64,000 nt of DNA from Cytophagaceae bacterium (GCA_947458545.1 CANGYH010000003.1:37809-101808), one strand, 5' to 3'. Numbered from the stretch's first letter, positions 35,188 to 43,167 are shown. Made by a program: numbers and translations. The notes: generated by a model from the letters alone, not told the origin.

Positions 35188-36156
35188 TTAAGCCGCCGGT
35201 TTTACGATGATGACAAAGTCGGCCGTATGGATTTTGCCTCCGGTCTGGAATTGAAGCCAGCCACGGTAGGTGCCCTCCTGCTCGAAAGTGGTGTGCAGAT
35301 CAAGCCGCCCATTTTCGATGCCAGGGTGTACGTGCAGATAGTCCAGCGTTCCCTGCCGGATCACGACCATGTGCGCTTTGGCACCCAGGTAGTTCTCCAG
35401 GCTCTCGGCGCTCACTTCCTTTCCGTTCTGCTTAACAACCGCAGCAATGTGGGCCTGCGCACCCACCGCAAATGGTTTGCCTGACTGATCGACTAAGGAT
35501 ACCTCGTAGCCATCCGCCATAGAGCTTAGCCTCTGGGTAGCGAACTGGGTTTTACCCTCTTTGCCTGAGCCTACGGCCACCTCATGCTTGTCGGTGGTGT
35601 GCATACCCTCGGTGGGTTTATAGTCGGCAAATAGGATATAGCGGTCGTCCTTAGGGAAGGTGTGCTTGACGCGATAGTCCCCATCCGCCCCATACTCGGG
35701 GTGAATATGGTCAAAATAGGCCAGGTCTTTGGAGGTGATGATGAGGTGAATCTTCTTCTCATGCTCAACATCCAGGGCTACGTCAGTTTTGGCATCCTCC
35801 GGGTCGGTCGGCTTGAGTACAAGCTCCGCCGCTTCTCCTGCTTTGGGGTTTTCGGGCTTAACGGTAAAGCTCATGGTAAACTTCTTGGCAGAAGCCGCGC
35901 CATCAGTATGCTCCAGCTCCATTCCGCATTTTGAGCACTCGCCAGGCTTATCCGAGACTACCTCAGGGTGCATCGGACAAGAATAGGTATGAGCACCGGC
36001 ATGGGCCGTTTGTGCGTCGTGGCCATGGCCTTCGTGCTGGCCGATGGTCTGCTCGGTCTTTGTTGAGTCAGACCCTTGCGATTTGTCCGTAGATGATTTG
36101 CAGGAAGAAAGTATAGCCGCCCCTGCAAGAGCGAGCATGGAAAGTCTTGAGAACAT
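35188..36156 (-). CDS. Heavy-metal-binding lipoprotein with YHS-like CPMHP domain
   Basis: 322 residues from ATG 36156. Lipobox AAILSSC; His-rich spacer (GQHEGHGHDAQTAHAGAHT); heavy-metal-binding domain YSCPMHPEVVSDKPGECSKC with GMELEH; then two Ig-like/cupredoxin-like beta modules with HLIITSKDLAYFDHIHPEYG and HMVVIRQGTLDYLHVHPG. The paired H-x-H-P and D-H-I-H-P loops look like metal sites. Probable periplasmic or outer-membrane copper binder. The frame is open upstream, where a decayed second copy of the CPMHP domain is visible (see 36157-36243). Confidence 0.82.
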   Translation of the reverse strand: MFSRLSMLALAGAAILSSCKSSTDKSQGSDSTKTEQTIGQHEGHGHDAQTAHAGAHTYSCPMHPEVVSDKPGECSKCGMELEHTDGAASAKKFTMSFTVKPENPKAGEAAELVLKPTDPEDAKTDVALDVEHEKKIHLIITSKDLAYFDHIHPEYGADGDYRVKHTFPKDDRYILFADYKPTEGMHTTDKHEVAVGSGKEGKTQFATQRLSSMADGYEVSLVDQSGKPFAVGAQAHIAAVVKQNGKEVSAESLENYLGAKAHMVVIRQGTLDYLHVHPGIENGRLDLHTTFEQEGTYRGWLQFQTGGKIHTADFVIIVKPAA

Positions 36157-36243
36157 GATGTTTTGAGTTTGAGGATGAAGATTACAACCAGGGCACTTGC
36201 CCGGCTTTGCGGATAGCCTATACCGCATGGGTATGGGCACACT
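36157..36243 (-). other. Remnant of a heavy-metal-binding (CPMHP) domain
   Basis: In frame with the lipoprotein gene and starting from a GTG, this stretch reads PIPMRYRLSAKPGKCPGCNL, which matches the C-P-M-H-P-x(5)-K-P-G-K-C-P-K-C-G-M layout with several key residues lost. Either the lipoprotein has an unusual N-terminal extension or, more likely, a neighbouring domain or gene has decayed. Confidence 0.45.
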
Positions 36244-36250
36244 TCTCCTT

Positions 36251-36655
36251 TTACGTTCTCAAACGGCGCGTTCGCAGGTAAAGCTCACTGTCTTCGTCAT
36301 CCAGCCAGGCCCTAGCCCGATAGGATAGTGAGCGCCGTGAAGCCGCTACCTTACCCTCCTCCCAAGTTGAGGCAAAGGAGAGAGGCGGCTGGGCAAGCAA
36401 CTGTCGCTTGGCCGCTGTGGCCTTCGCAGCCCTAGTCTCTTGAGCCAACTGTTGGCCGGTGGAGCCGACGTTACAGTTCACCTCACGGCAGCAGCCCTCG
36501 GGCTCCCCTGCCGGGCAGGCGCAATGCCTCTCACCTTCATGGCAGAATAACTCGAAGTTGGTCAGCTCATCACCACACCAGTGCGCGTTCACCCGCAATC
36601 CTGTCAGAGATAGCAGGTAGAACCCAAGCAACAGGCGCAGGAATGTGGCTTTCAC
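36251..36655 (-). CDS. HYC_CC_PP-family exported protein
   Basis: 134 residues. Signal peptide (to about residue 24), then AHWCGDEL (the H-x-C motif), CACPAGEPEGCCREV (Cys-Cys motif) and QPPLSF (Pro-Pro motif), which is the HYC_CC_PP layout of Bacteroidota. The family is uncharacterised but repeatedly sits beside HMA proteins and TonB receptors; a relative is at 50888. The GTG start at 36655 is 5 bases after a perfect -7 box, so this is the first, probably leaderless, gene of the metal operon that runs down to 25131. Confidence 0.75.
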   Translation of the reverse strand: MKATFLRLLLGFYLLSLTGLRVNAHWCGDELTNFELFCHEGERHCACPAGEPEGCCREVNCNVGSTGQQLAQETRAAKATAAKRQLLAQPPLSFASTWEEGKVAASRRSLSYRARAWLDDEDSELYLRTRRLRT

Positions 36656-36659
36656 AGGG

Positions 36660-36667
36660 CAAAGGTA
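36660..36667 (-). promoter_or_regulatory. -7 box (TACCTTTG) of the copper/heavy-metal operon
   Basis: TACCTTTG on the minus strand, with transcription predicted to begin at the GTG codon (36655). A TTG about 25 bases further upstream is slightly too far for an ideal -33. The AT-rich segment 36690-36780 may hold an operator. Confidence 0.6.
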
Positions 36668-36783
36668 GGGCAGATCGTACAGGTCGAGATTACAATAGTT
36701 GCTGGTGCTACTTGTATAATTTTGCTATTTGATGTTGGCAACATAAAGCATCCACGCAAGCTGTAGGTACTAGGAAAATTAAA

Positions 36784-37023
36784 CTAAGGCTCCCCAACCC
36801 GCGCAAACACCAGCTCCACCTGCCGCTTGGTGAGCCGTTTCTGATCCTGGGTATAGCCTAGCAGCTCCAGTTCAGGCAGGAAGGCGTGCATCCACTTGCG
36901 TAGCGTCTTGTGCGACACTCCGTATAGAGCAGCTAACTCCCCTTTCATATATGCCCGGATAGGCACCGAAGCCTCCTCGCAGAGCGGAATGGTAACGTAG
37001 CGCACCTGGCCAGGCTCCTTCAT
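36784..37023 (-). CDS. Small HTH protein (DUF4248-like)
   Basis: 79 residues. RAYMKGELAALYGVSHKTLR is a helix-turn-helix with the Y-x-K-x-E-L-A-x-x-Y-G-V-S-x-x-T-L-R pattern common in small Bacteroidota phage and element proteins. A protein with a similar plan is encoded at 49049-49291, at the other end of the virion block. It overlaps the stop of the transglycosylase gene (ATGA at 37020) and is the last gene of that operon. Confidence 0.65.
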   Translation of the reverse strand: MKEPGQVRYVTIPLCEEASVPIRAYMKGELAALYGVSHKTLRKWMHAFLPELELLGYTQDQKRLTKRQVELVFARVGEP

Positions 37024-37658
37024 GCGGTCAATAGGTCTAGGGTGGAGTTGATTCCTACCAGCTTAAGAATGTAGCCAGCCGCTTCTTTTGGAGCTGTGGC
37101 AACCACCTGCTTGACTGAGCCTTTGGGCCGGTAGAAGTAGCCTTGATTGTAGCGAGCGATGACCTTGTCCAGCCTTGCCTCCTCGTCCTTTTCGGCGCTT
37201 TCCTTCAACAGCAGTAAGAGTAGCAATGATCCCAGCAGAATCGACACATCAGGCCGCAGGAGCAATGCACGAGGGATGCGTAAGGCAGGCAAGACAGAGA
37301 GGTTAGCCCGCTTGAGTAGCGCGGTCAGCCGTCCCCTAAGCACCCGGTTGAGAGCTGCCTTCAGCTCATCCGTCAGCAAGTCCTTCCGGGCCGCAAGCCA
37401 TACTGCATCTTCCGCCGTTTCGGGCTTGAGCTGCATGAGGCCCAGCGCCCCGGCAGATGATACTGCATCGGTCTTCCCGGATGATTCGATGAATACGACC
37501 GATGCAATCAGCTCCTCGGCCACGCCGGTCAGACGCGAAGCCTCAGCTATCTGAGAGCCGTAAAGTGCCTTGATGCCAAACAGGGCCTTACGCACGGCAG
37601 GCACCTGCGTGTCCGTGTAATAAGCCATGCCGATCATCGGCACCTTGTAGCCGCTCAT
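37020..37658 (-). CDS. Virion-associated lytic transglycosylase (SLT type)
   Basis: 212 residues. The SLT signature is clear: SVVFIESSGKTDAVSSAGAL with the catalytic Glu, LGLMQLKPETA, and RYNQGYFYRPKGSVKQ near the C-terminus. A hydrophobic stretch (SILLGSLLLLLLLKESAEK) in the middle would anchor it in a membrane. It cuts peptidoglycan, probably during genome entry, as the membrane-bound transglycosylase of PRD1-like viruses does. Operon position with structural genes fits that. Start ATG 37658. Confidence 0.82.
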   Translation of the reverse strand: MSGYKVPMIGMAYYTDTQVPAVRKALFGIKALYGSQIAEASRLTGVAEELIASVVFIESSGKTDAVSSAGALGLMQLKPETAEDAVWLAARKDLLTDELKAALNRVLRGRLTALLKRANLSVLPALRIPRALLLRPDVSILLGSLLLLLLLKESAEKDEEARLDKVIARYNQGYFYRPKGSVKQVVATAPKEAAGYILKLVGINSTLDLLTA

Positions 37659-37661
37659 ACG

Positions 37662-37865
37662 CTATCGCCTGGCTTTGGTGAGTTTGCCCTTCGTATGCGT
37701 GAGCACTGAGGCAGCCACGTATCCGGCCAGCGTGCCGAGGCCGCCTATGGCCTGGCTCTCGATGAAGGAAATCCGACCTGCCTGCTGGTGGGCCACATAG
37801 CTACCCGCAAGCCCGCCCGCGATGGCGGCTGCCGCACGTATGCGCTCTTTGGAAATCTTGATCAT
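37662..37865 (-). CDS. Small membrane protein of the virion block, with GLG motif
   Basis: 67 residues with two hydrophobic helices (AAAAIAGGLAGSYVAH and GGLGTLAGYVAASVL) and a basic C-terminus (KGKLTKARR). The GGLGTL sequence fits the motif shared by many proteins of this element. It lies 3 bases from both neighbours. Small two-helix proteins of this kind populate the internal membrane of tailless phages; here that is inference. Confidence 0.6.
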   Translation of the reverse strand: MIKISKERIRAAAAIAGGLAGSYVAHQQAGRISFIESQAIGGLGTLAGYVAASVLTHTKGKLTKARR

Positions 37866-37868
37866 GCT

Positions 37869-38717
37869 TTAGATGACGGTTATCTGCACGGCAGAGCCGT
37901 TGTAAGCGTTAGAGGAAACGTAGAGGTTGTACTGCCTCACCACACCAAACAGGTTGGTAAAGGCAAATTGCCGCAGTGGCCGGAAGGCAGCCGGTGCAGC
38001 CCCGGAGGTAAATGAGGCTGTCCCAAGGGTAGAATCCCAGAGAAAGAAGATGTGCTGCGCCTCCGGCCCGCCCGAGCAGTTGTAGCTGCGCGGGCCGGGC
38101 TTTGCCATCACCAGGTCGTCCACGTCGGCCACCATAGGCAGGCCGTAGAGATCGGTCGCGGAGGTAATGGCCAACAGCGCCGAGAGGCCTGAGGCATTGC
38201 AGCGCCCGGCCCAGCGGCGGGCCCGCCAGGGCACGGAGGTCGTGGCGTTGAAGCTCTGGTTGTTGGTGTTGCGGGCATCAATGCGCCAGGTATGCAGGGT
38301 AGGCGCGTTGTAGGTGATAGAAGTGATGAGAAGCGCCTCCGAGCCGTCATTGGCCATGTTTGACCGCAGCGGCACACCCCGGTTCACGTCCCATATGCGC
38401 ATCGAGCTTGGCTGCACGTTCTGGCTTTGCGAGGTCGCCCAAACGAAGGTGCGCGTCCAGTCGCCTGAAGGCTCACCCAGCTCATAGGCCGCCTCCATGC
38501 CCTGCACGGCAAAAGCAGTGAACGCCGGATTTTGGTAGGGATAGAACATCTTGTCGAGCACGTCCTGCACCGTACCGTTTGGCAATGAGCCTGCCGGATA
38601 GCCGCCCACAGAGATTGTAGTGGGAGATGAGCGCACGTAAGCGGAGTTGCCCCCACCGCCGCCCGTCCCGCCTGAGTCCGGTGCAGGCTGATATACTTTG
38701 AGCTTATTGAGGTTCAT
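37869..38717 (-). CDS. Spike/fibre-like virion protein
   Basis: 282 residues. A Gly-rich linker near the N-terminus is followed by SPTTISVGGYPAGSLPNGTV and QDVLDKMFYPYQNPAFTAFA, the V-G-G-x-x-x-G-(S/T)-x(5)-G-x-T-V-Q-x-x-L-x-x-M-x-Y-P-Y pattern typical of Bacteroidota phage fibres. The rest is predicted beta with several Cys. It ends QITVI. Probably host-binding; a second fibre set sits at 10.6-12.0 kb. Confidence 0.6.
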   Translation of the reverse strand: MNLNKLKVYQPAPDSGGTGGGGGNSAYVRSSPTTISVGGYPAGSLPNGTVQDVLDKMFYPYQNPAFTAFAVQGMEAAYELGEPSGDWTRTFVWATSQSQNVQPSSMRIWDVNRGVPLRSNMANDGSEALLITSITYNAPTLHTWRIDARNTNNQSFNATTSVPWRARRWAGRCNASGLSALLAITSATDLYGLPMVADVDDLVMAKPGPRSYNCSGGPEAQHIFFLWDSTLGTASFTSGAAPAAFRPLRQFAFTNLFGVVRQYNLYVSSNAYNGSAVQITVI

Positions 38718-38720
38718 GGC

Positions 38721-39119
38721 TTACCAGAAGTATTGGATGCGCAGTTCGCAGACGGAGGTGTCCGCCGAGCAGATGGCAAAGCGCTCCAGGTTTGCCGTAC
38801 CCTTGATCTCATAGCTGCCCAGATGGCCGAGCGGCAACCCTTGCGCCCTCAGGCTGTCGAGCGTGTAGTAGTTGCCTGAGGAGTCCTTTTGCGTCTCGGA
38901 GAAGAAGGCGGCAAGGCTTGGGTCTGTGGCCCTAGGTGCCACAAGGCAGGCCAGCCCATAACGGATTCGGCCACGGAACTCAGGGGACATTGGCTTTGAG
39001 AGTCCGATCATCACCGCGCCAAACTGAACACACTCTACCGCGCAGGCCTCGCCACCCATGGCCAGGCCATGCAGCATCTCATCGGTTACCGAGTCAAAGG
39101 GAGGTGCGTGCAGTTTCAT
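38721..39119 (-). CDS. Unrecognised virion-block protein
   Basis: 132 residues with six cysteines (EACAVECVQ, GLACLV, AICSADTSVCE). Predicted mixed alpha/beta. It is 3 bases from the fibre gene and overlaps the next gene by four bases, so it is part of the operon. I see no known motif. Confidence 0.55.
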   Translation of the reverse strand: MKLHAPPFDSVTDEMLHGLAMGGEACAVECVQFGAVMIGLSKPMSPEFRGRIRYGLACLVAPRATDPSLAAFFSETQKDSSGNYYTLDSLRAQGLPLGHLGSYEIKGTANLERFAICSADTSVCELRIQYFW

Positions 39120-39862
39120 GCGGCGAGTGCGCTCTTGCGTTTGCGTGTTTTAGTCTTGGAAGCTCTAGCGGTCGTCTTTGACCTGAAGGACTCCCAGAGC
39201 GAGAGCAGTGCGGCCAGCACAAGGGCGGCAAAGCCTGCCGTGCGCCGGGCCTCAAGCTCCAGCTCACGCATGTCAATCAGCATGTAGGTGATTTGCGGGC
39301 CGTAGAGTTCCGTATGAAGTGTGGCCAGGCCCATCAGCGTCTTGAAGTCGGTCGCATCGGCCAAGACCTGGCAGCCTGCCGAGTAGCGGCCCACCTCGTC
39401 GGTCGTGCCTGAAGCTCCGGCCCGGTGGATGTTGATGCCAAAAAGCCCGCGCTCCTCCGAGCCGCCCTCGTAAAGCAGTGCCTGCCGGTCATGGCCCCGA
39501 ATTATCTTGACCGGCCCAATCTGCACAAGCGCCTGATACTTTCCCTTGTGCAGGCCCAGCCGGTAGGCTCCCTCATACTGGCCCTGGCAGAGCATAGCCG
39601 TACCTCGTGGGGAAATCGGCTTGCCCAGATAGTAGGTACCCGGATCGGTCGTACAGGGGAAGGCCCAAGTATGCCAGCGCCCATCCCGGTGGCGTACGCA
39701 GGCCATCATCATATCGTCAAAGCGACCCGACACTGTGCCGGGCGTACGTATGCCGATCAGGTTGAGCTCGCCGGGCCGGGAGAACCAGCGGTGGCCACGC
39801 GCCTGTACGGCAGAGGTCAGCCGGAAAGGGGCCGAGTCAGAGATAACTGCCTTTGTCGCCAT
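39116..39862 (-). CDS. L,D-transpeptidase-like cell-wall protein with C-terminal membrane anchor
   Basis: 248 residues. The segment GLFGINIHRAGASGTTDEVG then RYSAGCQVLADATDFKTLM carries the H-x(n)-S-x-G-C pattern of the YkuD catalytic site (His, Ser, Gly, Cys). Similar proteins occur in phages as wall-active or wall-binding factors. A C-terminal hydrophobic helix (TAGFAALVLAALLSLWESF) followed by Lys/Arg-rich tail would fix it in a membrane. One of four peptidoglycan-related proteins in the block. Confidence 0.65.
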   Translation of the reverse strand: MATKAVISDSAPFRLTSAVQARGHRWFSRPGELNLIGIRTPGTVSGRFDDMMMACVRHRDGRWHTWAFPCTTDPGTYYLGKPISPRGTAMLCQGQYEGAYRLGLHKGKYQALVQIGPVKIIRGHDRQALLYEGGSEERGLFGINIHRAGASGTTDEVGRYSAGCQVLADATDFKTLMGLATLHTELYGPQITYMLIDMRELELEARRTAGFAALVLAALLSLWESFRSKTTARASKTKTRKRKSALAA

Positions 39863-40398
39863 TACGCCAGGGCCGCCTCGTCAGCGGGAATAATGTTTGT
39901 AGATAAGGTAGCCTGCCCCGGCAGCGATGCCGAGCCAGAGCAGGCCATCGCCTTTCCCGGCGAAGGAGCGGCCGCATCATGCGAGGTAGCCCGCAACACA
40001 CCCCAGCCCGACTCAAAATCGGCCTGGGATAGTGTAATGCCGTTCTCCACGCGGATCATGGCCAGCACCAGGCGGCTCAGCACCTCCTTGGTAGCCGTCA
40101 GCCTCTGGCCGGTCTTCAGACCCGAGCGCTGCGCCACGATGCGGGCGTAGTTCGCCGTATCGTTTTCTAACTTTGGGGCATAGACCGAGAGCAGCTTTTC
40201 GATAGTATCAAGGCCCTTTGAGATCTTGCTCCGCACATCGAGGATCATAGCCCTCAGACCCCACTTGAGCGAGCGGAATTGCTCGAAGGCTCCATCCGTG
40301 TTCTCGGCTTTGGACAGCTTACCCACCCAGGGGATGGAGGTGATGCGTAGGTTACCGGGGTTGTTGTTGCGCAGGCCGCGTGGTTGTGTACTTGCCAT
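39862..40398 (-). CDS. Virion protein of the RGLRNNNPGNLR type, probable muramidase-like
   Basis: 178 residues. It opens MASTQPRGLRNNNPGNLRIT, the (R-G-x-R-N-N-N-P-G-N-L/I-R) signature of a widespread phage virion protein group annotated as structural protein P5 or endolysin-like, followed by KWGLRAMILDVRS. A helical domain follows. Family membership suggests peptidoglycan digestion or binding at entry. Adjacent genes are also wall-active. Confidence 0.72.
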   Translation of the reverse strand: MASTQPRGLRNNNPGNLRITSIPWVGKLSKAENTDGAFEQFRSLKWGLRAMILDVRSKISKGLDTIEKLLSVYAPKLENDTANYARIVAQRSGLKTGQRLTATKEVLSRLVLAMIRVENGITLSQADFESGWGVLRATSHDAAAPSPGKAMACSGSASLPGQATLSTNIIPADEAALA

Positions 40399-40400
40399 AA

Positions 40401-41297
40401 TTAGATGATGTCGGATTGAGGTACCTCATGGATATTGCCTTGAGTGTCGGTGAACCTGGCCACGCCGCCTGTATGGCCTTGGTAACTCCCCAGACGGGTG
40501 CCTGCCCTCACTGTAAGCGCGTTGCCAGTCTGGTCATTGACGATGGTATTCACTCTGGCCGAGATGATTCGCCCTTCTGAAGCACCAAGCCCTGACAAAG
40601 CCTCAAGCCGGGTGATGAGCTGGCCGAAACGGATTCGGCCCATCGTCAGCCCGAGCAGGTCTTTGCGTAGGTCTGATGCGTAGAGCGTCTTGTACGCTCG
40701 CTGGATGTTGGTCAGGGTTTTGTTAGCTCCCGATAAACACTGGCGGATGCGCTCGTCGGAGGCAACCGGCGCGGTAATCTCCTTGCGTAAGGCGATAGCA
40801 GGCTCGATCTCGGCAGGGCCGTTGTAGCCCAGGCGCTGGAGGCGTTGGTACTTGGTCTCGCCCGGCTTCTCCTGCTGCTTTATGCCTCGCGTCTGCAACT
40901 CCCGGAACTGCGCATCCGAAACGGTGGAGGCAAGCCCCAACTTGGCAAGAGCAGCTTCGGTACCCTGGCCAAACTTGCCATCAGCCTGAATACCGGCACC
41001 CAGCTTATTCAAGACTACCTGAAGGGCTCCTACGGCCTCGCCCTGCATACCCCGCCGGAGCGGGAAAGTGGTGGCGATCCACTGCCGCTTTACGGTGGGT
41101 GGGCCGGGCTTGCTTTGCTTCTGGGGTTGACGTTTGGGTTTGGGAGGTATCACCCCCGGCACAGGCAGCTTATCCTCACTGCCTGCTGTCTGTGCGCGGT
41201 AGACGGCAAAGCCCGCCGCCGCAAGTCCGGCCACGACAAGCCCTTTGAGAGCAGCCGGAGCGCGTTTGATTTTCTCTGCTAGGGTCGTCTTGGCCAT
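40401..41297 (-). CDS. Membrane-anchored protein with peptidoglycan-binding domain and annexin-like helical part
   Basis: 298 residues. N-terminal helix (LVVAGLAAAGFAVYRA, about 20-35) as anchor; a Pro/Lys linker; a peptidoglycan-binding-1 domain (LRRGMQGEAVGALQVVLNKL ... GKFGQGTEAALAKLG, about 80-122); then a helical region at 180-235 (DERIRQCLSGANKTLTNIQR AYKTLY) that parallels the annexin-like repeat of the next gene; a GLG motif at 236-238; and a beta C-terminus with H-x-x-x-x-x-R-F-T-D. Probably a virion vertex or entry protein connecting membrane to wall. Confidence 0.6.
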   Translation of the reverse strand: MAKTTLAEKIKRAPAALKGLVVAGLAAAGFAVYRAQTAGSEDKLPVPGVIPPKPKRQPQKQSKPGPPTVKRQWIATTFPLRRGMQGEAVGALQVVLNKLGAGIQADGKFGQGTEAALAKLGLASTVSDAQFRELQTRGIKQQEKPGETKYQRLQRLGYNGPAEIEPAIALRKEITAPVASDERIRQCLSGANKTLTNIQRAYKTLYASDLRKDLLGLTMGRIRFGQLITRLEALSGLGASEGRIISARVNTIVNDQTGNALTVRAGTRLGSYQGHTGGVARFTDTQGNIHEVPQSDII

Positions 41298-41299
41298 GG

Positions 41300-41686
41300 T
41301 TACTTCTTTGCGTTGTAGATCGCCATCACGCGGGTAAACTCCGAACTGGAGAGCTCGTCTTGGAGCACCGCGTTGAGGTCTTTCTGGTAGAGGGTTCGGT
41401 AGGCCTTCTGCACTTCCACATAGGCCTTCTTGGTGGGCAGCTCACGGAACACGCGGTAGATGGCTTCCTCATCCGTGCCCATGCCCCAGGCCATATCATT
41501 GTCGAAGGCCATCTTGAGCCGCTTGGCCCAGTTGGCCGCCGTACCTGCCCTTAAGCCCTCCTCCTGCACCACCTTCTGCTGCTGCTCACGCACCTTGCCA
41601 CGCAACAGGTAGTACATGCCCAGCCCAGCCCCGGCTGCAAGCACCGAGGTAGAGACGTAGATGGCGTAGTCGCGGGCGGGGAGCAT
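41300..41686 (-). CDS. Membrane protein with an annexin-like repeat
   Basis: 128 residues. N-terminal transmembrane helix (IYVSTSVLAAGAGLGMYYLL), then residues 60-125 resemble one annexin repeat: WGMGTDEEAIYRVFRELP, VQKAYRTLYQKDLNAVL, DELSSSEFTRVMAIY. The G-M-G-T loop (68-71) and an acidic D-E about 40 residues later (110-111) are the type II calcium site of annexins. Annexins bind membranes through calcium. In a putative membrane-containing virus this would be a natural use. Similarity judged by eye. Confidence 0.55.
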   Translation of the reverse strand: MLPARDYAIYVSTSVLAAGAGLGMYYLLRGKVREQQQKVVQEEGLRAGTAANWAKRLKMAFDNDMAWGMGTDEEAIYRVFRELPTKKAYVEVQKAYRTLYQKDLNAVLQDELSSSEFTRVMAIYNAKK

Positions 41687-41707
41687 GAGGGATGTTTAGA
41701 TTTGTCT

Positions 41708-42118
41708 ATGCGTGTAAAATCGAGCTGGCCCAAGTACAGAGATTTTGAGGGCCACTTCAGTGTTGACTTTCTTGACCTGAATGGAGAGGAGAGGCTTCTA
41801 AAACTTCTGGAAGTCAATCGAGATGAGTATTACCTTATCGGAATCGAGTTTGGAACGGCAACCATCCGTGGCGTAGAATCCACGTTCCATGTTACCGCCC
41901 TATGTTTGGATAGAACCCGCTATCCGGGCTTTGACAGCGCCGTCGCCGAGATAAGTAAGAATGGTGGTATTGCGGACGTTGAGGAGTTTTCCACTACTCT
42001 GAATTTTGAAGAGTTCTTCAGTTTATTCAAGCGATTTGGAGGTATGCTATATCGAAAAGGAATAGCCAATCACATTGAGGAAATAATAACCCCTGACCTT
42101 GACGATTTAGAGGCCTAA
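41708..42118 (+). CDS. Unrecognised plus-strand gene inside the minus-strand virion block (moron-like)
   Basis: 136 residues from ATG 41708, beginning MRVKSSWPKYRDFEGHFSVD. It runs against the operon on both sides and its base composition is clearly AT-richer than the flanking virion genes. Predicted alpha/beta with many aromatic and acidic residues, ending DLDDLEA. No motif recognised. Its 3' end overlaps the convergent small gene by 12 bases. Opposite strand and foreign composition are typical of cargo genes (morons) that act for host or element, for example in immunity. No homolog could be checked. Confidence 0.6.
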   Translation: MRVKSSWPKYRDFEGHFSVDFLDLNGEERLLKLLEVNRDEYYLIGIEFGTATIRGVESTFHVTALCLDRTRYPGFDSAVAEISKNGGIADVEEFSTTLNFEEFFSLFKRFGGMLYRKGIANHIEEIITPDLDDLEA

Positions 42119-42292
42119 AAACTGCTTAGCCACCTTCACTTTGGCCGGGTCTTGCACAGCCGCAGCCAGTGCCGTCAGCTCCCGCTCGGTGAGCTTGGCG
42201 CAAAGAGTAGAGGCGGCCTTGACTTTGCGCGTGGCCTCCGTCTCAGAGGAGGCAGACAGGCTTATCGTATAGCTGAACTTGCTCTGGGCCAT
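42107..42292 (-). CDS. Small virion-block protein
   Basis: 61 residues, MAQSKFSYTISLSASSETEA with a predicted beta strand then two helices (KVKAASTLCAKL, RELTALAAAVQDPAKV). It fits between neighbours with a 4-base gap to the next gene upstream. Unrecognised. Similar tiny proteins with this S-Y-T-I-S-L opening and T-E-x-E-L-x-x-L end occur in Bacteroidota elements, to my impression. Confidence 0.5.
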   Translation of the reverse strand: MAQSKFSYTISLSASSETEATRKVKAASTLCAKLTERELTALAAAVQDPAKVKVAKQFLGL

Positions 42293-42296
42293 AAGG

Positions 42297-43124
42297 CTAG
42301 GGAACGGTTACGGGTTGGGGTTGAATGGCAGGCTGGCCTTGTTTGACCACGGCCTGGTAGAGCTTGTCGATCAGACTGCGATCCTTCTCGCAGGCACCTA
42401 TGAGGGGGAAGAGCTTGTCAAGCTCAGCCTGGCTGAAGGTCTGCTCCAGATGACGGGCGAACTCCAGCACGTCAGCGTTCACCTCAGCCGTACCGGAGAC
42501 GGGCTCGAAGCTTACCTCCGCGTCTTGACTTTGATTAGTGCTGCCCCCACCTTCAGCCGGTGCCAGCAGCTTACCCAGCGGTGAGCGGTTGAGTTGAGAG
42601 GTCTTGAGCAGGCCGTCAACAAAAGGCCCGACCGCCGCGCCCAGAAGGCCCATCTGCCCGGAGCTTGAGCGCTGCTCGGATAGCTCATTCGAGAGCCGAT
42701 CTACCTCCGATTGCAGCCGGTTGTTCTCGCGGGTGAGTTTGGCGTTTTCCTTCTTTGCCGCCTCGAACTCCCAGCCCGAGCGGGCCTGGTCAACCTGCTT
42801 CTGGATCAAGCCCTGCAACCCGGCCTCATCCAGTCCGCCCAGGCCGTCCTTGGCCTTTTGCTCAGGCAATTCCTGGAGGTAGAGGATGTGCTTGTCGTTA
42901 TTGTTGGAGGAGCCTGCGAAAATGCGGATCGTTACCGTGCGCGATTCCGGCTCGATGGCCTGCTCAAAAGATTGGAACGCATCCAGGCTTTTGGTGCGAA
43001 ACACCACCGGCGCGTCGTCCACGAAGATGTCGTAGTCTCTGGGCTCGCCGTTTGCGGCGTAGCGCTCCAGGTTCTGGCGGATGATTTCTACCCTTGCCTC
43101 GGAGTATCGTGTGTTGTGGATCAT
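42297..43124 (-). CDS. Coiled-coil structural protein with GLG motif
   Basis: 275 residues. N-terminal 85 residues are beta-rich; KDGLGGLDEAGLQGL at about 92-106 holds the shared GLG motif; 110-155 is a strong coiled coil (AAKKENAKLTRENNRLQSEV); a Gly/Leu-rich hydrophobic patch (MGLLGAAVGPFVDGLL) and a helical C-terminus follow. The start lies in front of an AT-rich gap of 43 bases. Likely a virion scaffold, spike base or membrane-associated protein. Confidence 0.6.
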   Translation of the reverse strand: MIHNTRYSEARVEIIRQNLERYAANGEPRDYDIFVDDAPVVFRTKSLDAFQSFEQAIEPESRTVTIRIFAGSSNNNDKHILYLQELPEQKAKDGLGGLDEAGLQGLIQKQVDQARSGWEFEAAKKENAKLTRENNRLQSEVDRLSNELSEQRSSSGQMGLLGAAVGPFVDGLLKTSQLNRSPLGKLLAPAEGGGSTNQSQDAEVSFEPVSGTAEVNADVLEFARHLEQTFSQAELDKLFPLIGACEKDRSLIDKLYQAVVKQGQPAIQPQPVTVP

Positions 43125-43167
43125 GCTTTGAGAGCGTTTACTTCTTTACTTACTTACCAGGTAGAGC

